This document shows, piece by piece, positions 46,464 to 57,872 of a DNA stretch of 64,000 nt. The stretch comes from Nyssa sinensis (taxonomy: Eukaryota > Streptophyta > Magnoliopsida > Cornales > Nyssaceae). The notes beneath the pieces are model-generated. The model had not been told where the DNA came from. It did not search any database and was given only the letters and a program-made list of their open reading frames with translations. Where the stretch lies: assembly GCA_008638375.1 (NCBI GenBank), contig CM018049.1, forward strand, positions 186,001 through 250,000, written 5' to 3'. Position 1 is the first letter of the stretch; every line of letters starts with the position of its first letter. The position numbers and the translations under genes are program-made.

Positions 46464-47636
46464 CTGAAAAATGTTAGGAAATGAGGTGAGCTTCAAAAAG
46501 CCCAGTGAGTAATTCTAGTACTTTGTCATGGGTTTCAACTAGTAGTGGGTTAGTTATAAGGGAAGGTTCATATAAACATACAATACCAATTGTAACATAT
46601 ACTTCAGATACAGAAAATGAAATTCTTCAAAAAGATAGCGTGAAGCATACAAGGCATTCAAGCTAGGCACGTACTTCAATAATCGTAGAATACAAGAATC
46701 TTCAAATCACGTAGCATGATGCATTTTTAAAGCATTCAATAAAGCATTTAATATGCAACAAAATTTATAAACATATGCAAAATGGCCATTTGAAAGCCAA
46801 GGGAATAATTTGAAATCCTTTCCATGAAAATATGAGGATACAAACTTCTTCTTCTTTAAAACATAGGGTTATATAAAAACCCGTTTCAGATAAATAGGGG
46901 TTTAAAAACCTGCTACCATTTCTGAAAACATTGTCATCTTTTCACTTTGATTAGGAGAATCCGTTTCAAATTAGATTCCAGTCTTACTTCAAGGGAGATA
47001 TCTCAAGCCTGGAGGATCAGATCCTGCCACCGGGCATTCTTCATGTCAATTGAGTTCCAAAGGAATCCCAATATCATAAAGTTTGTGATGCTTATGTAAT
47101 CATTATCTTGCAAAAATGTGACTTCTTCATGAAATGCTTTTTATGAGCATTTAAAAACATGACTTCTTCAATAAATGCTTTTCATGTACAATTAAAAACA
47201 TGGCTTCAATAAGAGAATGATTTTTCATGTGTATTCAAAATACGAATAATTTAACAGGGTTTTTAATATTTGGAGGACAATACTTGAAACATTTAACATA
47301 AGAGCTTTAGGAATTTAAATCACGATGCACAAGAATTTATTAAAGCATAGACAAAATAAAAACATTTGATTCAACAGTCATTTTATAAAACTGACAATTA
47401 TATGGACATGCAGATAATAAACGTATCATTTGTTAGAAATATCAAGAAGTGAATTTGCATGCCATGTTAGAACTTATAAATAAAATGACAGTATAAAGCA
47501 TATAAATATTAGAATTTAAGTTTAGAAATACTGTAGATATTTAAAACATGAAAACACTTCATAATATTTAAACTTCAATTTACTTTAGAATCCATAGAGA
47601 TTAAAAACCTCCACTTCAAAGTACAGGATTACTCAC
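46464..47636 (-). other. Candidate intron within LTR
   Basis: On (-), ACAAG before GTGAGTAATCC at 47636, and ACATTTTTCAG before GTGATGATG at 46464, 1173 bp. It includes three degenerate units of about 50 bp (47100-47260) related to the 44-bp array at 51180. Confidence 0.5.
46488..46592 (-). other. Twin-hairpin RNA element
   Basis: On the sense (-) strand, arms at 46592-46581 and 46547-46536 pair over 12 positions with one mismatch and two G.U pairs. After 32 nt, GGGCTT...AAGCTC (46503-46488) forms the second stem. The acceptor follows 23 nt later. Confidence 0.65.
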
Positions 47637-49990
47637 CTTGTTCTCCTAGGTCAGCACTACTGGTGGGCTTTCCCTTTCCCTTTGAAATTCCTAACAATCA
47701 AATTCATCAAGACTTCAATGAATTTCTCATTTGCTTCAAATCATCTCTAAATTGATGCTCTTCATTTAATCTTAGACCTGACGTATCATAATTTCCTAGG
47801 ATTGGTCTTACCGGTCTACTTGTGGTGACTTAATAAATTTTTATTTTTCACGTGACTTATTTTTCAGTACCTAATTTGGTATTTTGGACCTCATCGTTGG
47901 ATTCGGAACGTCAAAGAAAGTCAATTTAGACCTTCTCAAATTTTTATTTAGCTTCGGCATATTTAGGGGCAAAATGGTAATTTATTATTCTCGCCCTAGA
48001 ACCCTATTGTGGTCCTTAGAATATTCCACTTATCTTAAATATAAATTTTTAAGTTCGTTGGATTTTATTTGGTATCTGCTTTTGACCATAGGGACACATC
48101 GGTCATTTCTCATTTTGTAAGTTAACTGTTCCGAAGTCTTATTTAGCTACTAAATTTTCATAATTATGCTTATGACAATTAATTTTTGGCCTTCACTTGT
48201 ATTTCTCGTACTCAGGAGTATTTTGGTCATTTATATTTTATGACATTCTGACCCCGAATCATTATTTAGTCATATATACAAGTTCACAATTTTTTGGGCT
48301 CCTATTGGTATCAATTTTGTCCAATTTGGACTTCATTTGGGCTTCGTATTATATTAGAGGCATTTTTGTAATTTTACACCTTATCGTGGGACCACTCCGG
48401 AGTCCTTGGAAGTCTAATCTGACTTTTCCATTGTGTCCAGAACATCCAAAAATGTTAAGATAGCCTTTTCTGGATTTCAATTTAGACTTTATTTGCTTCA
48501 TTTATCGCCCAGAGGTAAAATAGTCATTTTTACCTTATTTATAAAATAATTAAATTAATTTAAATTATTTTTCCAGGGATTTATTTGAATAAAATCCTAA
48601 ATAGTTGGGCCAACACAAAATTCTTCAAAGCTTTGGGGCCAAACCATAAATAAACAAAGTTCTAGTTTATTTCATTTTAATTTAATTATTGGACCAGTGG
48701 GTTTTTGGGTTAAAACCCTAAACCGGTCTAAAGGCAAGGTGAACCAACCGGTTTACATAACTACAAGAACCGGAATACAATAATCCTACTGGTTTCCTTA
48801 TCTATGTTTAGGTCAGCCCCATATTCCTGATTTCGATTTCTTATTCTCGTAACCAAACAAGCCGAGATTGGTTTTAAAAATTTTAAAACACCATCACCCA
48901 AAACAACGTAGCATCACTTAAGTGGGCATCCGTTTAAACTTTCGGTCGGGGCCTGACCTAATACTGCTCACCTTCTTCCTCAAATCACCCACTGTGTTGC
49001 CCTAGTTTCCGTTTCCAAACTCCTTCGATTTTGTGGTTTTCTAGTTGGTCTCTTCCTCTGCTTTTCATTTCAACTCATTTCTGGGAGTCTAAGGATCGGT
49101 TTGGCATTCATTGGGAGTATTGGTTTTAGCTTAAATGTCTGGCCTGAGATCGAATAACCGAGCTTGTAACTCGATTATACACGCTTGTTTTTGGCCTAAA
49201 GTTGATGGGATTTCTTCTGGGGTGACCCATTGATCACGGGGTTTGAGTTTCTATTCTCAAAACTTGGTTTTTGTGTAAGTTTCGAAGGTTGTATCAAAAA
49301 CCCGCAACCTGCATATGATGTTTTGAGGGTCTTTACCTAGGTTTTTAGGCCTCAGGTTAGGGTTTTTGAAACCCTCAAGAAGTTTACTTTAAGGTCTAGC
49401 AACCCAAACTCGGTGTGGCTTTGGTCGGTTCAGACTTGCTCCAATAGAGGTCATTAATGGTAGTTTCTCATAGTTTAGGGTTTCTTGGGTTGTCTAGGTC
49501 AACTTTTCATGCCTTACTCAAGTCTACAATCCCTAAAGGCCATGCATGTATTCAAAAGGCTTAAACAGTTGCAAAAATAGGAGATTTTTAAAGAGAGAAA
49601 AATCAGTTGCAAGTTTTATACCTTGGTGGTGTCTTCCCTCTTTTGCTTCTTCCTCCTTCTTCTTGTTCTCCTTCTCCTTCTTCCCTTTTTCACTCAACTG
49701 ATCTCTCACTTTCTTTGCAGTTCTCACCCTCTCTCTCTTTACCTCACTTTCTCTCTCTAACTCTACCTTTCTTTCTCTAGCCGCCCACATGCACACACTT
49801 ACATCAAGTCTAATTTCTGATTCCCCCACTTCACACACGCAACACTTATATATAATATCACACATATTTTATTTGTTTTATTTTAAAAATATTTCTTTTG
49901 GTTGCATGAAAGGCCATTGGCCAATTTGGGAGGTGGAGCCTTGTTATTTCATGCATATATTCATATGATTTGCAATATAAAACACAATAA

Positions 49991-50068
49991 GGTGGGCAGC
50001 CCATGTGGCTACTTTTTGGGCTTTAAGACTTTGCCTATTTTTGGGACAAGGGTTCAAAACCCCTTGGC
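49991..50068 (+). other. tRNA-like module I in LTR
   Basis: GGCAGCCCATGTGGCTA (A-box-like) and AGGGTTCAAAACCCC (B-box-like). Nearly identical to 37774-37850. Antisense to the LTR, about 0.3 kb from its 5' end. Confidence 0.6.
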
Positions 50069-51179
50069 CTCACTTTTTGGTTCATTTTTCCTATTTTCCC
50101 TTTTGTGCCTTGTTTGGCATTTAGTTTAATTATTTTAACTTTTTGCATTATTTTTCAATTGTGATTTCAAATTTAATATTTACTCTTTCATGTACCGATT
50201 TTATAAATCATAGTCGTATTTTATTTATTTTCTCGGAGTCGACTTTACTATCTTAAGGTCTCGGAATTACTTTGAAGTCGACATCTATTTCCCGTTTAAA
50301 TTTCTTAATTATTCTTTTTAAGGTCACTAATTAATAATTAATGACTTAATTATCATTTAACCGGGTCGGGGTGTTACATTCTGGACCCAATGGTGGGGTC
50401 CATTTTATGAGACGGGACTCTGAAAAATTAAGACATATAAAAGTATAAATTACCCCTAATATGCCCGAAGTCAAATAAAAAGCCGAGAGGGTCTAAATTG
50501 ACTTTCTTCGATGCCCCGGACCCAACGATGAGGTCCATAATACCAAAATAGGTACTAAAAAATTATTCACGTGAAAAATAGAATTTATTTAATTACCATG
50601 ATAGGTCAGTTTAAAAGGGCTAAGACCCATCCTAGGAAATTAGGATACGTCGGGTCTAAAATTTAATGAAAAACATCAATTTAGGAATGATTTGAAGTGA
50701 ATGAGGAATTGATTGAAGTCTTTGATGAATGTGATTTTTAGGAATTACAAAGGAAAAGGGAAAGCCCATCAGTAGTGCTGACCCGGGAGAACAAGGTGAG
50801 TAATCATGTACTTTGAAGTGGAGGTTTTAATCTCCTTGGATTCTGAATGAGTTTAAGTTCAAGAATTTTGAAGTATTACGAATTCAAATTCCTGAAGTAT
50901 TTTAATTTCAATTCTGTATTTATATGACTCCTGTTTTAAATATTACAGCTTCTTTTTTGAAAACTCTATTGTGACATGCTAGTTAACTTGTTTATATTGC
51001 TGACCTTATGTAAGTTTATGTTCCAGCATGTCTACGTTAAATGCAAAATTTTATTAAATGTCTCTCTAAAAATAAATTCCTTCATTTTGCTATGTTTTAA
51101 ATACTCATGTACATCGTGAATTAATACTCTGAAGCTCATGTTTTAAATGTCCTAATCATTGTATTCCAAGTGTTGAAAA

Positions 51180-51680
51180 CTTTGTTGTTATTCCTGTTTA
51201 AATACTCGTGAAAAACATCTTTTTGAAGAAGCCATATTTTAATACTCATGAAAAACATCTTTTTGATGAAGCCATAAATTAATATTCCTGAAAAGCATCT
51301 TTTTGAAGAGGCCATATTTTAATACTTATGAGAAGCATCTATTGGAAAAGTCATATTTCAAACGCCAATGAAAAGCATATATTTGAAGAAATCATATTTT
51401 TAATGCTCATGAAAAGCATTTATTTGAAGAAGCCATATTTCAACGCTCTTTAAAAAGCATCTATTGAATAAACCATGTTTTAAATGAGCATAAAAAGCAC
51501 ATTTTTTAAGAAGTCATATTTTAAATGTACATGAAAAACATTTATTTGAAAAAATGTATTTCGATGTTCTTTGAAAAGCATCTATTGAAGAAGTTAAAGT
51601 TTTAAATGCTTTTAAAAAGAAAATACTAGGAGTTTACCTTTAAATGCTTTTAAATAGCATCTATTTGAAAAGAAATATTT
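51180..51680 (+). repeat. Array of about eleven 44-bp units
   Basis: Units built on ACTCATGAAAAGCATCT followed by (T)TTTGAAGAAGCCATATTTTAA. It lies in the candidate intron. The related LTR at 46041 has only about three units, so copy number varies. Confidence 0.85.
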
Positions 51681-52419
51681 TCTAACCTCCCATATGTGAA
51701 CTGGTAATGCAAGATAAATCGTGCATAAGCATTACGAGTGATATTGGGTTCCTTCGGAACTCAATTGACATGAAGAATGCCAGGTAGCAGGATCTGATCC
51801 CATAGGCATGAGATATCTCCACGTGAAGTAAAACTAGAGTCTAGATCGAAGTAGATTTCCACCTAATCAAAGTGATAAGATGACGAATGCATGCAAAAAT
51901 GGTAGCAGGATCTGATCCCCCATTTCTAAATGTAATGACATGTAATGAATTCATGAACAAAGTTTTCATGTTTTCACAAGAAATGGCATGAGGTTTTCAA
52001 AAACCCCATTTACATGAAGAAGTATTTGTTTTAAAGGAAATGGCCCAGTTTTTAAAATAACAAAGGGTCATATACGAGAAAAAGGATTTCATGCATCCTG
52101 TTTACAAGTAAATGTTTTAAACATTCATGGCCACCAAAGGGTCACTCTATATGTATTACAAGTTTCAATTGCATATTGAATGCCCCATCGATTGTTTTTA
52201 AAAGCTTTGTGTTACGTGTCCTTTTTGAAGTTCCTTGTACTTGCAAACATGAAATATCTATTTTACTCGAATGTTGTAAAATGCTTCATGTTACGTGTTT
52301 TAAAGTTTCCTATATCCTGTATTTGAAGAACTATGTGCCTAGCCTGAATGCCTTGAATGCTTCATGCTATCCATTTTTAAGAATTCTATATTCTGTATTC
52401 TGTATCTAAATTATATGTG

Positions 52420-52526
52420 CAATTGGTAGTGTATGTTGATATGAACTTTTTCTTATAACTGACCCACTACCAGTTGAAAAACCTATGACAAGGTACTGGA
52501 ATTACTTACTGGGCTTGTTGAAGCTC
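52420..52526 (+). other. Twin-hairpin RNA element
   Basis: CAATTGGTAGTG (52420-52431) pairs with CACTACCAGTTG (52465-52476) with one G.U. After 34 nt, GGGCTT pairs with AAGCTC (52511-52526) around GTTG. The acceptor ends 24 nt later at 52550. Confidence 0.7.
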
Positions 52527-52977
52527 ACCCTTTATCCTAACATTTTTCAGGTGATGATGACGGATGAGAGCCTTGCCCAATTTGAGGATTGGTGATTGGC
52601 AAGCTCCTTTATGACTAGAGGATTATTTGAAGTATTAGGTCCCATAGTTGGTCAACTTTGTGGTAGTAAATTTGAAACAGATATGTAATTAAAGCCCAAG
52701 AGGCAATTGGACATTTAATAATGTATAACTTAAATTTTTAGTATGCTCTGAATGTATAATACTTGTTTACCGCTCCCAAGAAGAAGCAATGGTATCCGAC
52801 AGGTGTGCAAAATGTAAAAGAAAAAGTTTTTCATGCTTCCGCACTTGCCAATCCCGGTCGCACCGCACCGTCGTCCGGTGCCACCGCTTTTGTGAGCCCG
52901 CCCTACAGCCCACGGGCCGAAGGGGCAAGCAGGTCGTAATCCCTTAATCTGTACTGGCGGGTTTCAAGGTCGTGACA

Positions 52978-55171
52978 CTTTTCATACAACATGGTCCATA
53001 GAGATGTCATAATATGCATGTTTTCTCCCTAACATTCATCATTCACCTAGTTCAGAAGCCCTACATAAAAAATAAGTGTGGATTTGTGTGTAGAGAGAGT
53101 GAGATTCCAATTTCAAGCCTCAATCATTGCTCCCAAATCCTAAGAAAGGATTTACACCATTTTCACTCAACTAAGTTAGATCTACAAAGAAATGTAAGAA
53201 ATTTGAAAAGGAAATGAAAAGTCCAAAATTTTACCTTTTGTTCTTGAAGAAATCTTGAAATCCTAACTTTTCAATTAGTGAAATTCTTCCTAGAGATGAA
53301 TCCTTGTGGCATGATGTGTTGTTATGGCTTAGAAATTCATGAAAATCCCAAACCCTAATTTCTCCCTTGGCCTGAGAGAGTTTGGAAGAGAAGAAAAAAA
53401 GAGATTTGTGCTCATTTTGCTTTTTAGCTCACAACTTAAAAATGTTATGTCGTACGCTCGTTGGAATGAATATGGCCCTTCGTTTGAATAAGTATTAAAC
53501 CAAGATCACACCCAACTTTTGGATGCTCGTTTGAACGAACAACTTCTTTGTTAGAGAGGAAGCCCAGAAAACCTTACGCCATTTTTCTCTTATTTTTATA
53601 ATTCAAGTTTTCACCCTTTTTCCATTTGTTCCCCACGTATCATCACTGCATATTACATTGTTTAAATTCTTTCCATCTCATTATTATGTTCATGAGGTTT
53701 ATTATCATGTAAAAGTAATATTATCCATTATTTATTTTCTAATTTTACGAATGTTACAGTAGGTACCCTCGTGTTCATCGGAGTCCATTTGGTAGTTTAA
53801 CAGTACTCTTAGGACATGTCTGGAATTATTCTTTATTGGTTCACACTTTTAGAGTCTTATTCGATAAAACAGAATGCCCAGTTGAGTCTGGAATGTAAAA
53901 AAATGCTACCAATTTAAATTGATAAAAATATCAATTAATAAATTTGTCAATAAAAGTAAACTAAAATGTAGTTTTGACAAATTTTCTTACTATTATGAAA
54001 TTATTAGAAGTTTACTGATTTCTATTTAACTTGAAAAAAATTCACCGGTTTATAATTTCTTTAGTTCCTATCTCATATCGTGTGGCCAAACAGGCCAAAT
54101 TCGATTTCAGGGGTTATCTAAGATAGTGATAACCTCATTCTAATTTCTCTGATGTGTTAAACTTACAACCAAACAAGGCTTAGGTCTTTTGATTAACTAT
54201 TGCAAAATGACACAGCTTCAGATCCAACACGAACTACGCTTAGGCCAGAGCTAGACCTGACTCGACCCGATACCAAACCGAATCCGACCCGCTATAGTAG
54301 ATTATTCTCCAGTCATCGTCTCTGGCAATGATTGCCAACAACTAGAAATATCATTTTTAAAATTCAATTCGTGTGCATTGTTTCAAGCTCTTATTGCATG
54401 CAATCACTTCTTAGCTTTACCATCAATCAGTTGGGTGTCATTTTTAGCCTTCAAGACCGTTGGTTTAATCGAAAAATGCAAATTGTGTTTTTCTAGTGAC
54501 GACCTGTGGTTCCTTCATTCTCAACCTATAATGCACCAATTTAGTCCATTCTTGAACCATTGTTCTTCTTTTTTGAAGCTCTACAAGTTCCTACCTTTTA
54601 AATTAAGCTTAGGGTTTGTTTTAAGTAAAACTCGATTATCCCCTTGTGATTGCAACTATCTATTCGTGGCTCATCTTTGAGCCATTTAACCCCATTTCTG
54701 TTGCATTATAATCCTCACAACATCTATTTTAAGTCATATTTCAAGAAATCAATGTTTCGTGAAATTTGGTTTAAGGGTCCATGTTTGAGGCTTATTAGTG
54801 ACAACTTTATTTTCTTGGGGTTCAAGGCCCCTTTTCTTTGCTTATTTGACTTTAATGGCATGTAGAAAACTAAATAGAATCAAGGTTAAATGTTTTACCT
54901 TGTTTAGTTTGATTTTGAGAAAATTCTTGAATTCCTTTTACTTTCTCTCTCTCCCCCCTCTATCTCTCTTCGATTGTTGCATCAATCTCTTATTATCTTC
55001 CGTGTTCTATTAAATTCCTTCTCTTCTGGTCTCCCCCCAACTGATGTTTCATGTAGAGTTTCTTCATCCCTTTTCTCTCTCTCTTTCTCTCTCTATCTCT
55101 TTTTCTCTCTATGGTTGATAATATCTAGGCTTAAGATATAGGAGTTGCTATATAATATGCATGCAAAGCTT
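52978..55171 (-). mobile_element. Decayed (-) LTR fragments, no clear left end
   Basis: 53760-55130 shows (-) LTR features: a GAGTCTGGAATG block at 53886, an ACCAAACAAGGC box, GACCCGATACC, and a CT-rich tract 54930-55120. A GTTACA at 53753-53758 may be an inner LTR start on (-), so two fragments may be joined. 52978-53750 has no landmark I trust except a CTCGTTTGAACGAAC palindrome-like word that also appears in relaxed form near 19850. Short frames carry no domain. Confidence 0.5.
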
Positions 55172-55659
55172 ATGTAACACCCTTGCTTAATGAATTGGGT
55201 AATTTCATGTAATGTATCAAAAGTAACTTTAATAAAAATCTTTTAGAGCCAATCGTATAATTTCATTAATTAAGATTAGACCATCTAACCTAATCATATG
55301 TAAACTAAACTAACTTAGGTTAGTGGGGGCTAAGCAACCAAATACACCATCAACCGAAGGTGACAAAAGAAAAGAAAATAAACACATATGTATAAGAATA
55401 ATTTGATATCATATGTATATAGATACGTATATGTAACACCCCGACCCTGATTAAGTAATGATTAGTTACTAATCATTTATCTGAACCAAACATAAAGAAT
55501 AATTAAGAAGCTAACCTAATTAGGAGTTGACCAGAAGAAACGGCGTCGAAAAATAAGTTACAGAATAAAAGTTAAGTAGGAAATAGTGAAACTGCATTAA
55601 TGCGCAGCCAAACAGGGCCTAAGCCCGAAATATGGAAAAAGGACCAAAAAATGTGGCCA

Positions 55660-55735
55660 AGAGGATATTGATCCCTTGACCAAACTGGGCAGAATCTGTT
55701 TTACCAAAAAAATTACCATCTAGGCTAGGAGCACT
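55660..55735 (-). other. tRNA-like module I, decayed
   Basis: Reverse strand: TAGCCTAGATGGTA (A-box-like) and AGGGATCAATATCC (B-box-like). Antisense, about 0.25 kb from the LTR 5' end. Confidence 0.45.
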
Positions 55736-56994
55736 TTTGTGTATACATGTGGAAAGATATATATTTAAATAGCACTCAGATTTGGCCATTCCCCAAAGTG
55801 ACCAATACCCACACATGCAACACCTCAGCATTGCATCATGGCTAGAGCTATCATACCTATAGACTCATGATGGAACCCTTCTCCCAACCAAAATGCATGC
55901 AAGATAATCATGCATCTAGGGAGATGAAAGGGCAAGAGAGATGTGAGATTTGTATATTTCCATATATGCATTCTCCATGCATATGTGCAGATCTGAAATT
56001 AGAGAGTGTTGATATACTGCTTTATAGAGAGAGAAAGTGCTGAGAGAGAGAGGAATTCTAGAGAGAGAGTAGACAAGTTGTGCATACAAGTGTATACTTT
56101 GGAGCCATTCAAGGAGATTGAGGGGCCAAGGAACTGCACGTGAAGGGCCAAATCCAACCCTTGAAGCTTCTGTTGAGCACAAACCAGTGAGGGAACCACT
56201 GTACGGGTGAGTCATTCAAAACCTTTCTAGAAATTTTCTTCTTGAATTTTAGCTACTGTTTTATAGCTTTAGGATCTGTCATTGCATGTGTAACAATTTA
56301 ACTTGAAAAACTGGGTTGCTTGTGATTGAAATGGACCTACGAAACTGCCCCAGAACACAAACTGTGAAAATCGCCATTAATGAACCTTGAGGTTGCAGGT
56401 CTGATCCGACCTCAACCAACCGAGCTTTTGAGGGTTGAAACATGAAATAGGACATCTTAGGATCTTGGAAAACCCCAACCGCGACCTAGAAACCTAGGTT
56501 TAAACCCCCAAAAATGGCATTATTCTTTTCGGCCCAAAACTGGATTCTTCGAGTTTGGCCCCTAAACCGAAATTGTTAAGTTGGGAAAGGAAGTAGGTGT
56601 TGTAAGGATTTCAGAGGATCAAACCTCGAGCAAAATGATGGAGAGATGAGGCCGTATAACCCAACTGAATTTCCCCACAGTAATCGGTTGAAACAGACCT
56701 CCATTGATGAATTCGAAGCTCTAAAACGATGCTAGATTGATGATACGACTTCCAGAAGTCGATTAGGATGAGAACCAGTGGAAATGGGTGCACGAAACTC
56801 CACGAAGATGAAGAGAAAATTTCAAAAAAATTAGGGCAACAGTGACCAGGGGTGTTGGGGACGATGAACAGTACGGGTCGGGCATGGATCGGGTTTTCGG
56901 GTCGGGCCCCGACCCGACCGAGAAACGGATGACCCGTTTAAAGCCAAACTGTGTCGTTTTGATAACTGATTTTAAATTTTTAAAATTTTAGGGC

Positions 56995-57013
56995 TGACGT
57001 CAGCCTGACGTCA
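56995..57013. promoter_or_regulatory. Paired TGACGTCA sites in LTR
   Basis: Two perfect TGACGTCA palindromes (56995-57002 and 57006-57013), three bases apart. This is the best copy of the paired bZIP-type motif. About 1.56 kb into the LTR. Confidence 0.65.
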
Positions 57014-57872
57014 GCACATTACCCTGAACCGGTTAGAACCGGATTGGACCGGTCCGGTTCGATTTCATAAGGACTGAACCCTTTGGTTCAGTTCAAATCT
57101 TTTGGAAATTATGAAACAGCCCCAACAGTTTTAGGGAATTCAACTCTGGCCCAGATTTTGGAATTTTATTCCATTTATACCCCTGATAAATTAATAAATA
57201 ATAAATTAAATTATTTAATTAATTTATTAATTAAATAAAAATGACCAAATTACCCCTAGGTCATAAATAAGTCAAACGGAGTCCGAATAAAGTAAACGAA
57301 TAGTGGTTTTTGACTATTTTGGACGTTCCTGGACTCAATGGTGTGATCCGTTTTACGAGACGAGGCTTCAAAAATCACGATACATTAAAGTACAAATTAC
57401 CAAATTGCCCCTAATGTAACCGATGTCCAAATAAGACAAGTTATTAGTGTAATCTTATTTTCTTGGGCCTTCTGAGATCAACAGTGGGGTTCGATTCACG
57501 AGACGGGACTCCGAAAATATATGACGCGCGAAATGACCAAACTACCCCTAAGGTACCCGGAGCCCAAACGAAACTAAAAGATAGTTTATTTTGACTATGT
57601 CGGACATTCCAAACCCAACGGTGAAGTCCATAACACCAAAATAGGTACTGAAAATTTAGTCACGTGTAAAATAAAACTCATCAAGTCACCACGAGTTGAC
57701 TAGTAAGACAAATCCTAGGAAGTTAGAATACGTCAGGCCTAAAATTAAATGAAAGAGCATGAATAGGTAACGATTTAAGGTAAATGTGAAGTTAACGAGT
57801 TCTTTATAATTTTCTTAGGAAATACAAAGGAAAGGGAAAAGCCCACCAGTAGTGCAAACCCGGGGAATCAAG

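Larger units (their letters stand above)
46041..50378 (-). mobile_element. Nested solo LTR, 4.34 kb
   Basis: Plus strand starts TGTCATGACCCGGAATCC and ends CCGGGTCGGGGTGTTACA. TTCTG at 46036-46040 and 50379-50383 is a perfect TSD. Joining the flanks restores the block AGGCATTCTG-GACCCAATGG, known from other LTRs of the host family, which confirms the insertion. It has acceptor 46464, hairpins 46488-46503 and 46536-46592, donor 47636, repeat blocks at about 47880-48500, a CT-rich tract 49620-49780 and tRNA-like module 49991-50068. No internal coding DNA. Confidence 0.95.
50796..52550 (+). other. Candidate intron within LTR, longest copy
   Basis: ACAAG before GTGAGTAATC, and TAACATTTTTCAG before GTGATGATG, 1755 bp. 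The extra length comes from the 44-bp array. Confidence 0.5.
43952..52977 (+). mobile_element. Composite solo LTR with two 5' ends, hosting a nested LTR
   Basis: The right end is GGCGGGTTTCAAGGTCGTGACA at 52977. Two LTR starts lie on the left: TATAACACCCCAACC at 43952 and TGTAACACCTTGACCCG at 44186. Only one right end exists. TTTTT (43947-43951) and CTTTT (52978-52982) match at four of five, whereas ACAAG before 44186 has no partner, so the outer pair is the better one. Removing the nested LTR and its TSD (4343 bp) leaves about 4.7 kb. It has GA tract 44765-44835, tRNA-like modules 44504-44578 and 45828-45905, donor 50796, a 44-bp array 51180-51680, twin hairpins 52420-52526 and acceptor 52550. 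Confidence 0.8.
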
